Shown: positions 37,253 through 45,455 of the stretch, one piece after another
How the letters are laid out: every line of letters starts with the position of its first letter
Position numbering within the stretch: the stretch's first letter is position 1
Assembly (NCBI GenBank): GCA_964392365.1
Contig: CAYMPH010000005.1
Coordinates: 124,001-188,000 of the forward strand
From: CAYMPH01 sp964392365
GTDB lineage: Bacteria; Spirochaetota; UBA4802; UBA5550
DNA: 64,000 nt
Direction: 5' to 3'
Position numbers and translations under genes: made by a program
Notes under the pieces: generated by a model
Database searches by the model: none
Told to the model about the DNA's origin: nothing
Seen by the model: the letters and a program-made list of their open reading frames with translations, nothing else

Positions 37253-37987
37253 ATGAAACCAGTACAATTTAAAAACACTCAAATTCCACTTCATTATCAG
37301 ATTTCAGATTATCTGACTGAAATGCTGCGCAAAGGTGAAATTGACCCTGCGAAAAGGCTGTTTCCGGAAGAGGAAATGACACTGATTTTCGGAGTAAGCA
37401 GAACTACTGTACGCAAAGCGCTTGAACATCTTCATCAAAACGGACTTCTTTACAGTAAAAGAGGAAGCGGGACATTCTGGACAGAGAAAGCCAATTCCAT
37501 TAATAAAGAAAAACTCTCAGGAATAAACCGCCAGATTTTTAATACAGAAAAAACCAGAGTGAAAGTTCTATCAAAAACCAATGAAACAGGAAGTGAAGAG
37601 GTTAATCATTTTTTCAATAACTCACCTGATACAATTTATACAGTTTATAAAAGGCTCCGTACAATTGACGGAGAGCCAATGAGCTACACAACAAATTATC
37701 TTCCGGGACCAACAGGAGACAAAATAAAACCTGCTCACCTTGAATCAATGACAATGCTTGAAACTCTTGAAAAAGTACTGGGGATAAGACTTGGAATTAT
37801 TGAGCATGAAGTTGAAATCACACGCATTGACAGCGAAATTTCAAAGATTCTTCTCCTCTCGGCTCTTGATCCGGTTCTTACAGTTAAAACAAGTGTCTTC
37901 GATACCAGCTCCCGGCCGGTTGAGATCGTATGGACTCACTTTGTTGAAACTAAATATAAATTTAAAGTTGTTCTCGAAAACAAATAA
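37253..37987 (+). CDS. GntR/HutC-family transcriptional regulator with UTRA domain
   Basis: A 244-aa repressor-type regulator. The winged helix-turn-helix of the GntR family covers about 10-75 (PLHYQISDYL, SRTTVRKALEHLHQNGLL, KRGSGTFW). The UTRA ligand-binding domain covers about 95-240 (YTVYKRLRTIDGEPMSYTTNYLP, then ETLEKVLGIRL, VKTSVFD). UTRA domains bind small effectors; here an acyl or propionate-derived compound is a reasonable guess from the prpE gene 36 bp downstream. The two genes probably form one operon with an autoregulatory site at 37225-37244. Confidence 0.88.
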   Translation: MKPVQFKNTQIPLHYQISDYLTEMLRKGEIDPAKRLFPEEEMTLIFGVSRTTVRKALEHLHQNGLLYSKRGSGTFWTEKANSINKEKLSGINRQIFNTEKTRVKVLSKTNETGSEEVNHFFNNSPDTIYTVYKRLRTIDGEPMSYTTNYLPGPTGDKIKPAHLESMTMLETLEKVLGIRLGIIEHEVEITRIDSEISKILLLSALDPVLTVKTSVFDTSSRPVEIVWTHFVETKYKFKVVLENK

Positions 37988-38023
37988 AGATGCATAAGCA
38001 TCAATTAAAAAATGGAGGAAATA

Positions 38024-39919
38024 ATGGGAAATTATCAAAAGGCATACGAAGAATCAATCAACAGCCCGGATACATTCTGGGCAAAAGCTGCAGAGGATAT
38101 ATCCTGGAATAAAAAATTCGACAAGGTTCTGGATGATACCAACAAGCCGTTTTACAGATGGTTTACAGGAGGCGAACTCAATACATGCTATAACGCGCTT
38201 GATTATCATGTTGAAAACGGAAGAGCCGACCAGACAGCACTCATTTATGACAGCCCTGTTACAGAAACAAAGAAAAAATTTTCATATAGGGAGCTAAGGG
38301 ATCAGACAGCTTTATTTGCCGGAGTGCTTAAAGACTGCGGTGTTTCAAAAGGCGATAGAGTAATTGTATATATGCCGATGATTCCTGAAGCTGCTGTTGC
38401 AATGCTCGCTTGTGCAAGAATAGGCGCTGTTCATTCTGTTGTTTTCGGCGGATTTGCTTCAAACGAACTTGCAATAAGAATTGATGATGCGAAGCCGGTT
38501 GTTATGATAACAGCTTCATGCGGGATAGAAGGTAAAAAAGTTATTGAATATAAACCTCTTCTTGATAAGGCAATAGATATTGCAAAACACAAGCCTCAAA
38601 AATGCATAATTTTTCAGCGCGAACAGGCAACTTCCCCGCTGATCCAGGGCCGTGATATCAACTGGGCTGAAGCAGTAAAAAAAGCAGCTCCTGCAGATTG
38701 TGTAAATGTTAAAGCAACAGACCCTCTTTACATCCTTTATACATCAGGAACAACAGGTATGCCCAAAGGAGTTGTGCGCGATAACGGCGGACATGCTGTT
38801 GCCCTCAAATGGAGCATGAAAAATATCTACAACATGAATGCAGGTGATGTATTCTGGGCAGCATCAGATGTTGGCTGGGTTGTGGGTCATTCATATATAG
38901 TGTACGCTCCATTGTTAAGCGGATGCACAACTGTTTTCTATGAAGGAAAACCTGTAGGAACTCCTGATCCAGGAGCATTCTGGAGAATAATTTCAGAATA
39001 TAATGTAAAAGCTCTGTTCACAGCTCCTACTGCATTCCGTGCAATAAAAAAAGAAGATCCGAATGGCGATTATTACAAAAAATATAAAATTCCAAGTTTC
39101 AAAACACTTTTCCTTGCAGGTGAACGTCTTGACCCTGACACATATCACTGGGCGAGCAACCTCCTTGGAGTTCCGGTAGTTGACCACTGGTGGCAGACTG
39201 AAACAGGCTGGTCAATTGCAGCAAACTGTATGGGCCTTGAAGAATTTCCGATCAAACCGGGATCACCTACTAAATGCGTTCCCGGTTACAAAGTGGAAAT
39301 TATAGACGCAGACGGGAAAATACTTCCTGCAGGAACAGAAGGACTTGTTGCTTTAAAACTGCCTCTTCCTCCCGGAACACTACCTACTCTATGGCAGAAT
39401 GACGCTAAATACAAAGAATCATATCTTGACATGTATCCCGGATATTATTTTACAGGAGACGGCGGATATATCGATTCCGATGGTTACGTTTACATTATGG
39501 GCAGGATTGATGATGTAATTAATGTTGCAGGACACAGACTTTCAACAGGCGCAATGGAAGAAATTATTTCTACACATCCTGATGTCGCTGAATGCGCAGT
39601 TATAGGAGCAGCAGATGATTTCAAAGGGCAGCTTCCTCTCGGATTTGTCGTTCTTAAACAGGGCGTGACTAAAACCGAAAAAGAAATTGTAGATAGTCTT
39701 GTTAAAATGGTTCGTGACAATATCGGAGCTGTTGCGGTATTCAAGCAGGCAATAGTTGTTAAGCGTCTTCCGAAAACCCGTTCAGGAAAAATATTAAGAG
39801 GAACAATGAGAAAAATTGCAGATGGGGCTGAATATACAGCGCCATCAACAATTGATGATCCTTCGATTTTAACTGAAATAGCAGTTGAACTAAAAAGGAT
39901 AGGCTATCCTAAAGTTTAG
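38024..39919 (+). CDS. prpE: Propionyl-CoA/acetyl-CoA synthetase (PrpE-like)
   Basis: A 631-aa ANL-family acyl-CoA ligase that makes propionyl-CoA (or acetyl-CoA) from the acid, ATP and CoA. Motifs: YTSGTTGMPKGVVRDNGGH (the R-D-N-G-G-H run is typical of PrpE/ACSS3 rather than Acs), DHWWQTETGW, YYFTGDGGYID, GRIDDVINVAGHRLSTG and the C-terminal SGKILRG with the acetylatable lysine. I chose the ATG at 38024 because GGAGG lies five bases before it; the ATG at 38012 overlaps that site. It is downstream of the GntR regulator and followed by a long hairpin at 39941-40009. Confidence 0.9.
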   Translation: MGNYQKAYEESINSPDTFWAKAAEDISWNKKFDKVLDDTNKPFYRWFTGGELNTCYNALDYHVENGRADQTALIYDSPVTETKKKFSYRELRDQTALFAGVLKDCGVSKGDRVIVYMPMIPEAAVAMLACARIGAVHSVVFGGFASNELAIRIDDAKPVVMITASCGIEGKKVIEYKPLLDKAIDIAKHKPQKCIIFQREQATSPLIQGRDINWAEAVKKAAPADCVNVKATDPLYILYTSGTTGMPKGVVRDNGGHAVALKWSMKNIYNMNAGDVFWAASDVGWVVGHSYIVYAPLLSGCTTVFYEGKPVGTPDPGAFWRIISEYNVKALFTAPTAFRAIKKEDPNGDYYKKYKIPSFKTLFLAGERLDPDTYHWASNLLGVPVVDHWWQTETGWSIAANCMGLEEFPIKPGSPTKCVPGYKVEIIDADGKILPAGTEGLVALKLPLPPGTLPTLWQNDAKYKESYLDMYPGYYFTGDGGYIDSDGYVYIMGRIDDVINVAGHRLSTGAMEEIISTHPDVAECAVIGAADDFKGQLPLGFVVLKQGVTKTEKEIVDSLVKMVRDNIGAVAVFKQAIVVKRLPKTRSGKILRGTMRKIADGAEYTAPSTIDDPSILTEIAVELKRIGYPKV

Positions 39920-39940
39920 AATTCTAATATAAATTCATAT

Positions 39941-40009
39941 CGATACAAGCTATGGCCCAACTCGATGAGCACTATGAAATAGGCGCTCGTTGAGTTGGGA
40001 CGCGTATCG
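39941..40009. repeat. 69-nt near-perfect hairpin after prpE
   Basis: Main arms CCCAACTCGATGAGC (39956-39970) and GCTCGTTGAGTTGGG (39985-39999) pair fully when two G-U pairs are allowed. The inside forms a further CTAT-GAA-ATAG tip, and the outside CGATAC/GTATCG pairs as well. It is richer in GC than its surroundings and has no U-run after it, so it is not a standard terminator. It could be a REP-like palindromic element or an mRNA 3'-end structure. Nothing else is visible in the 39920-40170 spacer apart from the promoter at 40083. Confidence 0.75.
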
Positions 40010-40082
40010 TGAAGATATTTACCTAAAAAAAACAAAAAATTTAATTTGCTCCCCCCTTTCAAAAAAACGCTTCTTAATTTAC

Positions 40083-40111
40083 TTGACAATTACCATCAGT
40101 CTTTTTGTATT
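40083..40111 (+). promoter_or_regulatory. Sigma70-type promoter of the nitronate monooxygenase-like gene
   Basis: TTGACA (40083-40088), a 17-base spacer and TGTATT (40106-40111). The -35 is perfect and the -10 matches 4 of 6. The leader would be about 55 bases. Confidence 0.6.
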
Positions 40112-40170
40112 TCAAAAGCACTGATGAATGCGAATCAGAATAATTAATTAAAAAATTATCGAGGACCTAC

Positions 40171-41208
40171 ATGAAAACAAAAATTACTGAAACTTTAAAA
40201 ATTAAGTATCCGATTATTCTTTCAGGCATGAGCTGGATAAGCATGCCGGAACTTGTAGCTGCTGTTTCAAATGCAGGCGGCCTCGGAATTTTAGCTACAG
40301 GCGTTATGAATTCAGACGAAACTCTTGAAGCTATAAAAAAGACGCGCAAACTTACGAAAAATCCTTTTGCTGCGAATATAACCCTATACTTCCCGGGCGC
40401 AAAACAAAATGCAAAAGTTATTATTGAACAGAAAGTCCCGGTAGTAAATTATGCTCTCGGAAAAGGTGACTGGATCTGCAAGGAAGTTCATGCTTACGGC
40501 GGAAAAGTTATTGCAACAGTTACAACACTCAAGCACGCGCTTGCAGCCCAGAAAGACGGAGCTGATGCAATCATAGTAACAGGCCATGAAGCAGCAGGTC
40601 ATGGCGGCGATGTAACTTCGCTTGCACTCATCCCGAGTATTGCTGATAATATAAACATACCTATAATTGCAGCAGGCGGATTTGCAGACGGAAGAGGCCT
40701 TGCCACGGCTTTGATACTCGGCGCAGACGGGATTTCAATGGGTACAAGATTTATGAATTCAGTAGAAAGCCCTGTTCATGAAAATCAGAAAAAAGTTACA
40801 AATGAAACTGATGTCTACAGTACTCTTTACACGGATAAAGTTGACGGAATGAAAGCGCGTGTAATGAAAACGCCGGGCGCAAAACGGCTTATAAACAAGC
40901 GATTGAATCCTCTCAGCGCTTTGATACGTTCAAAGAAAATAGCAAAAATGCTTGGACTTCCATGGATGAAGCTTGCTGTGGGCATTATGTTTATGGGTTA
41001 TAAAAAATCAATGCAGATGGTAAGAATGGCAATAGGCTTTGACGCTTTCCAGGCCGGCACTATGGATGGAGACAATAATAAAGGAGTGCTGCCTATTGGT
41101 CAGATTGCAGGAATAATCACTCAAACTCTTACTGTAAAACAGATAATTGACAATACAATGAAAGAAGCAAAAAAATCGCAGGAATTATTAGCAGCTAAGT
41201 TAAAATAA
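40171..41208 (+). CDS. Nitronate monooxygenase / FabK-like flavoprotein
   Basis: A 345-aa FMN-dependent TIM-barrel enzyme of the nitronate monooxygenase / enoyl-ACP reductase II group. Motifs: PIILSGMSWI with GGLGILATG at the N-terminus, GHEAAGHGG with the catalytic His near residue 138, and IIAAGGFADGRG followed by ALGADG-like GADGISMGTRF for phosphate binding. Whether it detoxifies nitronates or reduces enoyl-ACP (FabK) cannot be settled from sequence; the neighbouring SDR and acyl-CoA genes keep the FabK option open. GAGGA before the ATG, a promoter upstream and a strong terminator downstream make it a single-gene unit. Confidence 0.82.
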   Translation: MKTKITETLKIKYPIILSGMSWISMPELVAAVSNAGGLGILATGVMNSDETLEAIKKTRKLTKNPFAANITLYFPGAKQNAKVIIEQKVPVVNYALGKGDWICKEVHAYGGKVIATVTTLKHALAAQKDGADAIIVTGHEAAGHGGDVTSLALIPSIADNINIPIIAAGGFADGRGLATALILGADGISMGTRFMNSVESPVHENQKKVTNETDVYSTLYTDKVDGMKARVMKTPGAKRLINKRLNPLSALIRSKKIAKMLGLPWMKLAVGIMFMGYKKSMQMVRMAIGFDAFQAGTMDGDNNKGVLPIGQIAGIITQTLTVKQIIDNTMKEAKKSQELLAAKLK

Positions 41209-41212
41209 AAAT

Positions 41213-41253
41213 AAAAACCCCCGGCGTTGTTAAAGATGCCGGGGGTTTTTTAT
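41213..41253. terminator. Bidirectional terminator between 40171-41208 and 41275-41835
   Basis: AAAAACCCCCGGC pairs with GCCGGGGGTTTTTT over a short loop. A-rich on one side and T-rich on the other, it can stop transcripts from both convergent genes. Confidence 0.9.
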
Positions 41254-41274
41254 ATACTTTAATTTTCTTAACTA

Positions 41275-41835
41275 TTATTTTTTCAACATGTCGTCGATCA
41301 TTTTTATAATAGAATTCATCTCAGCAGCGCCCCATCTGTTGTTTTTATCTTTATAAGCAATATATTTTACTTTTTTATCTTTTCCAATTAAAACAAACAC
41401 AGATTTGTCATTACAATTTCCCAATCCCCATGCATTTGGAAGAGTCAGGTCAATGTCTGTAAGGATTACAGATTTATACTTCTCTATCTTACCCTGTATA
41501 ATGCTTCTGATAATAAAATTCGGTGCAGGTGAATCCTTCAAATTTGCGATTCCAACTCCGCTGTATACATCTTTTCCGTAATTTTTTGCTTTTAGAAGAT
41601 CTGCCAGCGGATCACCTATATCAGCAGCTTCTGTATCGCTATAAAAAATTCCTACCACATGTGTGCCGATACCAGGAATGTATGAAGGCTTATCCTTGGC
41701 ATCTCTGATTAAAGGATTTGACACTGTAGTTCCAATTGCCGGTGCAGCATTTACAGATCCAGCACCTGAAGTAAAAACAATAATTGCACATCCGAAAACA
41801 ACAAACAGACTTTTCAATAAGAATGATCGACTCAT
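41275..41835 (-). CDS. Secreted thioredoxin-fold protein, YtfJ-like
   Basis: A 186-aa exported protein with a signal peptide to about residue 30 (AGSVNAAPAIG). The mature part has a thioredoxin-like pattern resembling the YtfJ family: HVVGIFYSDTEAADI, then a strand with FIIRSIIQGK, KSVILTDIDLTLPNAWGL, SVFVLIGKDKKVKYIAYK and a final helix. No CxxC redox pair is visible, so a classical thioredoxin role is unlikely. Function unknown. GGGGGA before the ATG and a promoter at 41884-41911 support a single-gene unit. Confidence 0.6.
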   Translation of the reverse strand: MSRSFLLKSLFVVFGCAIIVFTSGAGSVNAAPAIGTTVSNPLIRDAKDKPSYIPGIGTHVVGIFYSDTEAADIGDPLADLLKAKNYGKDVYSGVGIANLKDSPAPNFIIRSIIQGKIEKYKSVILTDIDLTLPNAWGLGNCNDKSVFVLIGKDKKVKYIAYKDKNNRWGAAEMNSIIKMIDDMLKK

Positions 41836-41883
41836 ATTTGAATCCCCCTTTTTAGTTTAAAAAATTTTTATACGATATGTCTA

Positions 41884-41911
41884 TTTATAAAGTTCTATTT
41901 TTGCTTGTCAA
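41884..41911 (-). promoter_or_regulatory. Sigma70-type promoter of the YtfJ-like gene
   Basis: On the minus strand TTGACA (41906-41911), a 16-base spacer and TATAAA (41884-41889). Both boxes are strong (6 of 6 and 5 of 6) and the leader would be about 40 bases. Confidence 0.6.
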
Positions 41912-42023
41912 GGTATAGTTTTTCTAATACTTAAAAAAAGATATAATCACTATTCAAATATAAAACGGTTTAATTGCGTCATTGTTTTATTTCACGGTTT
42001 TTAATAAAATTTTTATTTAATTT

Positions 42024-43841
42024 TCAGACTTTAAAAATTTCAATATTTTTCATTAGATCACCGACATTACTGTTAACCTGTTTTGAATTTTCCTGAACCT
42101 TTTCAGCGCTCATTGAGGTCTCCTGCGCAATCTTGCTGATATCATTAATAGCTTTTGTAAGTTCATCTATGGTCATGCGCTGTTCCTGCGATGCAGTATG
42201 AATGTCGTCAGTTGCCCTTCCGAAATTTTCGATCTTGGCTTCCATCTGTCTGTTTTTAGTTGCAAGTTCGCTTGTAAAATCATGAATCTCTGTGAGTATT
42301 CCGCTTGAATCTACAATCTGGTTTTTAATATCATTGAATATTGCTGCTGTATTATTAACAAACACGAGCTCATTATTGATCTTCTGCGAATGCTCTGTGA
42401 TATTCTGTTTGATGCTTTTTCCAAGGCTTGTTGTCTGGTCTGCAAGCTTATTCACTTCATCAGCTACAACAGCAAAGCCCTTGCCGTGCTCACCTGCCCT
42501 GGCTGCTTCAATTGAAGCGTTGAGAGCGAGAAGATTTATCTGATCTGCTATTTCATTTATCCTGTTAACCATCTCATCAATATTTTTTACATACCCTGAA
42601 AGTTCCTGTATTGCAGCAACAGTTTTCTTCATGGTTTTTTCGCCCTCTTCAACATTGCCGACTGTCTTTGTCATGCTCCCGCTCAACCCGGCAAGTTTGC
42701 CCTCGAGCTTCTGGCTTCCGTCGCTGATTGACAATATATCACCCTTCAGAGACTGATAGCTGTCCTGCTGAGCTTTTATCATGTCAAGATTACCTTCAAA
42801 AGAAGATGACATTTCCTCATAAGCGCTGCTTGTCTGCTCAACTATTGCAGAAAGGTTCCTGGCATTGTCTGAAAGACGCAGGGATGATGAATCAAGTTCA
42901 GAGCTCGATGCTGTAAAGTGCTGGGAATTTTCATTTACAGATAAAACCATTCCCCGAAGGTTCTCTTTCATTTTATATACAGATTTATTAATAAGAGACA
43001 GTTCATCCATTACAATAATTTTAGTTGCCAGGGCTGAAAGATCACCCTTTGAAACTTTTTCAAGAAAATTTAAAATGAGTCCAACCTTGAGACTGATGGT
43101 ACGGGCAAGCACTCTTGCAAGCATTAGAGCTGCGAAAATGCCGATAATCCCGATCACGGCAATTTTCAGAAAAATCATGCTTTTATCAATTGAAAGGTTG
43201 GAGATGAAAATCTGAAAAAAAGTAAGCAGCGTTAAAAACGGAACAAGCACAATAACAACAAGTGATGCAGTAAGACGTGTATATATGTTCATTTTGAGTT
43301 TAAGCTCGGTTTGAGGCCACTTGGGGAATACTCCCTTTTCGTATACCTTCTGAATATAAATTTCAGTGAGCAGAAAATACAGAACCGTTCCCATCGGAGC
43401 ATTGATAACAACAAGAATCCACAGATTAACAGTCTGCTCAGTAGACAGCTCAGCTGCAGCCATCATAATGACTATGCAGATTCCCAGCCCAAAAATCCAT
43501 CTGAAAAAAGCTCCGAAGCTATGGATATATGGAAGCGCGAAAAAGCGTCTGAAAGCTGCAGTATATTCTTCTATACTGATCTCTTCATTATTTTTAAGCT
43601 TTTTAAAATATTTAATAACGGGCGATATTACTAAAAAATTGTTAATGGTGGTTGTTGTAAGGGAAAAAAAGAAAGTTGCTATTGCGCCTATAATAAAAAC
43701 ATCCCACTGGTGGCTTGTGAAATTAAGATTTGACCATACATAAAAAATGATAAACGGGAGTATAACAAAATAGCTTATTCCTTCAGTCCGCGCCATGAAA
43801 TTAAAAGCGAACTTTCCAGCTTCCATACCTGAAGTCTTCAT
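42024..43841 (-). CDS. Methyl-accepting chemotaxis protein with 6TM N-terminus and HAMP
   Basis: A 605-aa chemoreceptor. Residues about 15-265 hold six transmembrane segments (FVILPFIIFYVW first), with only short outside loops, in a layout like that in front of some adenylate cyclases. HAMP follows (about 265-320), then the MCP coiled coil with the tip NASIEAARAGEHGKGFAV. The coiled coil is a close paralogue of the MCP at 18631-21306 (AIVEQT..AYEEMSSSFE and EGEKTMKKTV in both). I chose the ATG at 43841 since AGGGGA lies six bases before it; the longer frame to 43868 lacks such a site. Confidence 0.9.
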   Translation of the reverse strand: MKTSGMEAGKFAFNFMARTEGISYFVILPFIIFYVWSNLNFTSHQWDVFIIGAIATFFFSLTTTTINNFLVISPVIKYFKKLKNNEEISIEEYTAAFRRFFALPYIHSFGAFFRWIFGLGICIVIMMAAAELSTEQTVNLWILVVINAPMGTVLYFLLTEIYIQKVYEKGVFPKWPQTELKLKMNIYTRLTASLVVIVLVPFLTLLTFFQIFISNLSIDKSMIFLKIAVIGIIGIFAALMLARVLARTISLKVGLILNFLEKVSKGDLSALATKIIVMDELSLINKSVYKMKENLRGMVLSVNENSQHFTASSSELDSSSLRLSDNARNLSAIVEQTSSAYEEMSSSFEGNLDMIKAQQDSYQSLKGDILSISDGSQKLEGKLAGLSGSMTKTVGNVEEGEKTMKKTVAAIQELSGYVKNIDEMVNRINEIADQINLLALNASIEAARAGEHGKGFAVVADEVNKLADQTTSLGKSIKQNITEHSQKINNELVFVNNTAAIFNDIKNQIVDSSGILTEIHDFTSELATKNRQMEAKIENFGRATDDIHTASQEQRMTIDELTKAINDISKIAQETSMSAEKVQENSKQVNSNVGDLMKNIEIFKV

Positions 43842-44033
43842 TGAAGTTCCCCTTAATTGAAGAATCACAGAAGATTAACGATAGTTTACATTTATAGTAT
43901 TTAATTTATAAATAGCAAGAACTTTACACTAAAATATATCGTTTTCCATATTTAATACATTTTTTTATAAACAAAATAAAAGGATTATAAATTTTTTGAT
44001 ACAGAATAGAATCATCTGAATTTTTAAAATGTA

Positions 44034-44062
44034 TTGACTGAAAGTACAGTATTTCATAAATA
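44034..44062 (+). promoter_or_regulatory. Possible promoter of the SDR gene
   Basis: TTGACT (44034-44039), a 17-base spacer and TAAATA (44057-44062). The -35 is good and the -10 poor. It lies in the 304-bp spacer 43842-44145, which shows no other gene or structured element. Confidence 0.4.
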
Positions 44063-44145
44063 CGAGTTATAACATACGCCTATAGAATTTAAAAAAACGC
44101 CATTCATTACTGACTGGCATAAAAAAAATTTCAAGGAGTTTAACT

Positions 44146-44934
44146 ATGAATGTTAACGAGATGTTCAGTCTTAAAGGAAAAGTAGCTATTGTTACAGGAG
44201 GCGGCCGCGGGATCGGCGAGTTTATATCAGCAGGACTTGCAGAAGCCGGTGCTGATCTTGTAATTGCCTCCAGAAAAGTTGAAAAATGCGAGGAAGTCGG
44301 CAAAAAACTTGCAGCCGCAAACGGAATAAAACACCTTGCAGTAAAATGCGATCTCGGTAATAAGGAAGATATAGAAAACCTTGTTGATGCTGCCATGAAA
44401 AAATTCGGAAGGGTTGATATATTAGTCAACAATGCAGGCGTTACCTGGGGAGCTCCAACTCTAGAGTTTCCTCTTGACGGATGGGATAAAATATTCAATG
44501 TAAATGTACGCGGTGTATGGATTCTAACACAGAAAGTTGCGAATATTATGAAAGCTCAGGGCGGCGGAAAAATAATAAATATATCTTCAATTTTCGCATC
44601 AAGAGGCTCACTTGAAATAGCTCATCCTGCTGTTGCCTACAACTCTTCAAAAGCAGCGATTGAAATCCTTACAAAAAATCTCGCGATCAAGCTTGCTGAT
44701 CACAAAATATATGTTAACTGCATAGCCCCGGGGTTTTTCCATACAGATATGATGGGATATGTATTTAAACCGGGAATGGAAAACATGCTCAATGCAATGC
44801 TTTCTGTTATTCCGCTGCGTGCAGCAGGAGAAATTGACGATATAAAGGGACTTGCAGTATTTCTCGCTTCTAATGCATCTAATTATATGACAGGAGCGAT
44901 TCTGCCACTTGACGGCGGTATGGCTGCGAAATAG
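44146..44934 (+). CDS. Short-chain dehydrogenase/reductase (FabG-like)
   Basis: A 262-aa NAD(P)-dependent oxidoreductase of the classical SDR family. Cofactor motif TGGGRGIGE (about 18-26), NNAG near residue 92, catalytic Ser in ISSIF and the Tyr-x3-Lys pair in YNSSK, and the C-terminal PLDGG. The substrate may be a 3-oxoacyl thioester, sugar or alcohol and cannot be read. GGAG seven bases before the ATG supports the start. It is a single-gene unit with a terminator directly after it. Confidence 0.88.
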   Translation: MNVNEMFSLKGKVAIVTGGGRGIGEFISAGLAEAGADLVIASRKVEKCEEVGKKLAAANGIKHLAVKCDLGNKEDIENLVDAAMKKFGRVDILVNNAGVTWGAPTLEFPLDGWDKIFNVNVRGVWILTQKVANIMKAQGGGKIINISSIFASRGSLEIAHPAVAYNSSKAAIEILTKNLAIKLADHKIYVNCIAPGFFHTDMMGYVFKPGMENMLNAMLSVIPLRAAGEIDDIKGLAVFLASNASNYMTGAILPLDGGMAAK

Positions 44935-44953
44935 AATTTATTTAATAGATACT

Positions 44954-44989
44954 TAAAAAAAGGCTGCCGGACAGGCAGCTTTTTTTTTA
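44954..44989. terminator. Bidirectional terminator between SDR and thioesterase genes
   Basis: Stem GCTGCC (44963-44968) / GGCAGC (44974-44979) flanked by an A-run on the left and a T-run on the right, so it works on both strands. Confidence 0.88.
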
Positions 44990-45009
44990 TTTAAAATTAA
45001 ACCAACAAA

Positions 45010-45444
45010 TTACAATTTGTATCCCATCTCCTCAGTAAGTTTTATATTGCTTCTAATAAAAACTCCACTTCCACGGGCTATTTCATTATTATCAGAATCA
45101 TACGCAACTGACTCTGCGATAAATTGCGACCTGGTTGTATTAACAACTTTCCCGACAGCAGTTACAATTCCTCCAGACACAGGTCTAATTAAATAAACAT
45201 TAAAAGTAACAGTTAAAACAAAAACATCATTTACCAATGAATTGGCTGCAAAAAAAGCAGCATTATCAAGTGCAAGGAAATAAAGAGCTCCATGCATTGC
45301 TCCTGCTGCATGAAAAAATTTTTTCTGTACAGGCATTGTAATAACAGATTCACCTTCGCTGATCTTAACCCTTGCTCCGGTGAATTCAAGAAAAGGAGCA
45401 GAGTGCATCATGTTTTCAAGTTTTGCATAATGCTCAACCATCAT
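45010..45444 (-). CDS. PaaI-type hotdog thioesterase
   Basis: A 144-aa hotdog-fold acyl-CoA thioesterase. The PaaI-like active-site segment is HAAGAMHGALYFLALDNAAFFAA, with the usual HG and downstream Asp. Strand patterns VLTVTFNVYLIRPV and VVNTTRSQFIAESVAYD complete the fold. The substrate is unknown. Two adjacent ATG codons (45444 and 45441) are possible; GGAG spacing favours 45441. It begins 11 bp after the PP2C gene ends, so the two are probably co-transcribed. Confidence 0.82.
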   Translation of the reverse strand: MMVEHYAKLENMMHSAPFLEFTGARVKISEGESVITMPVQKKFFHAAGAMHGALYFLALDNAAFFAANSLVNDVFVLTVTFNVYLIRPVSGGIVTAVGKVVNTTRSQFIAESVAYDSDNNEIARGSGVFIRSNIKLTEEMGYKL

Positions 45445-45455
45445 TAGCTCCTTTT

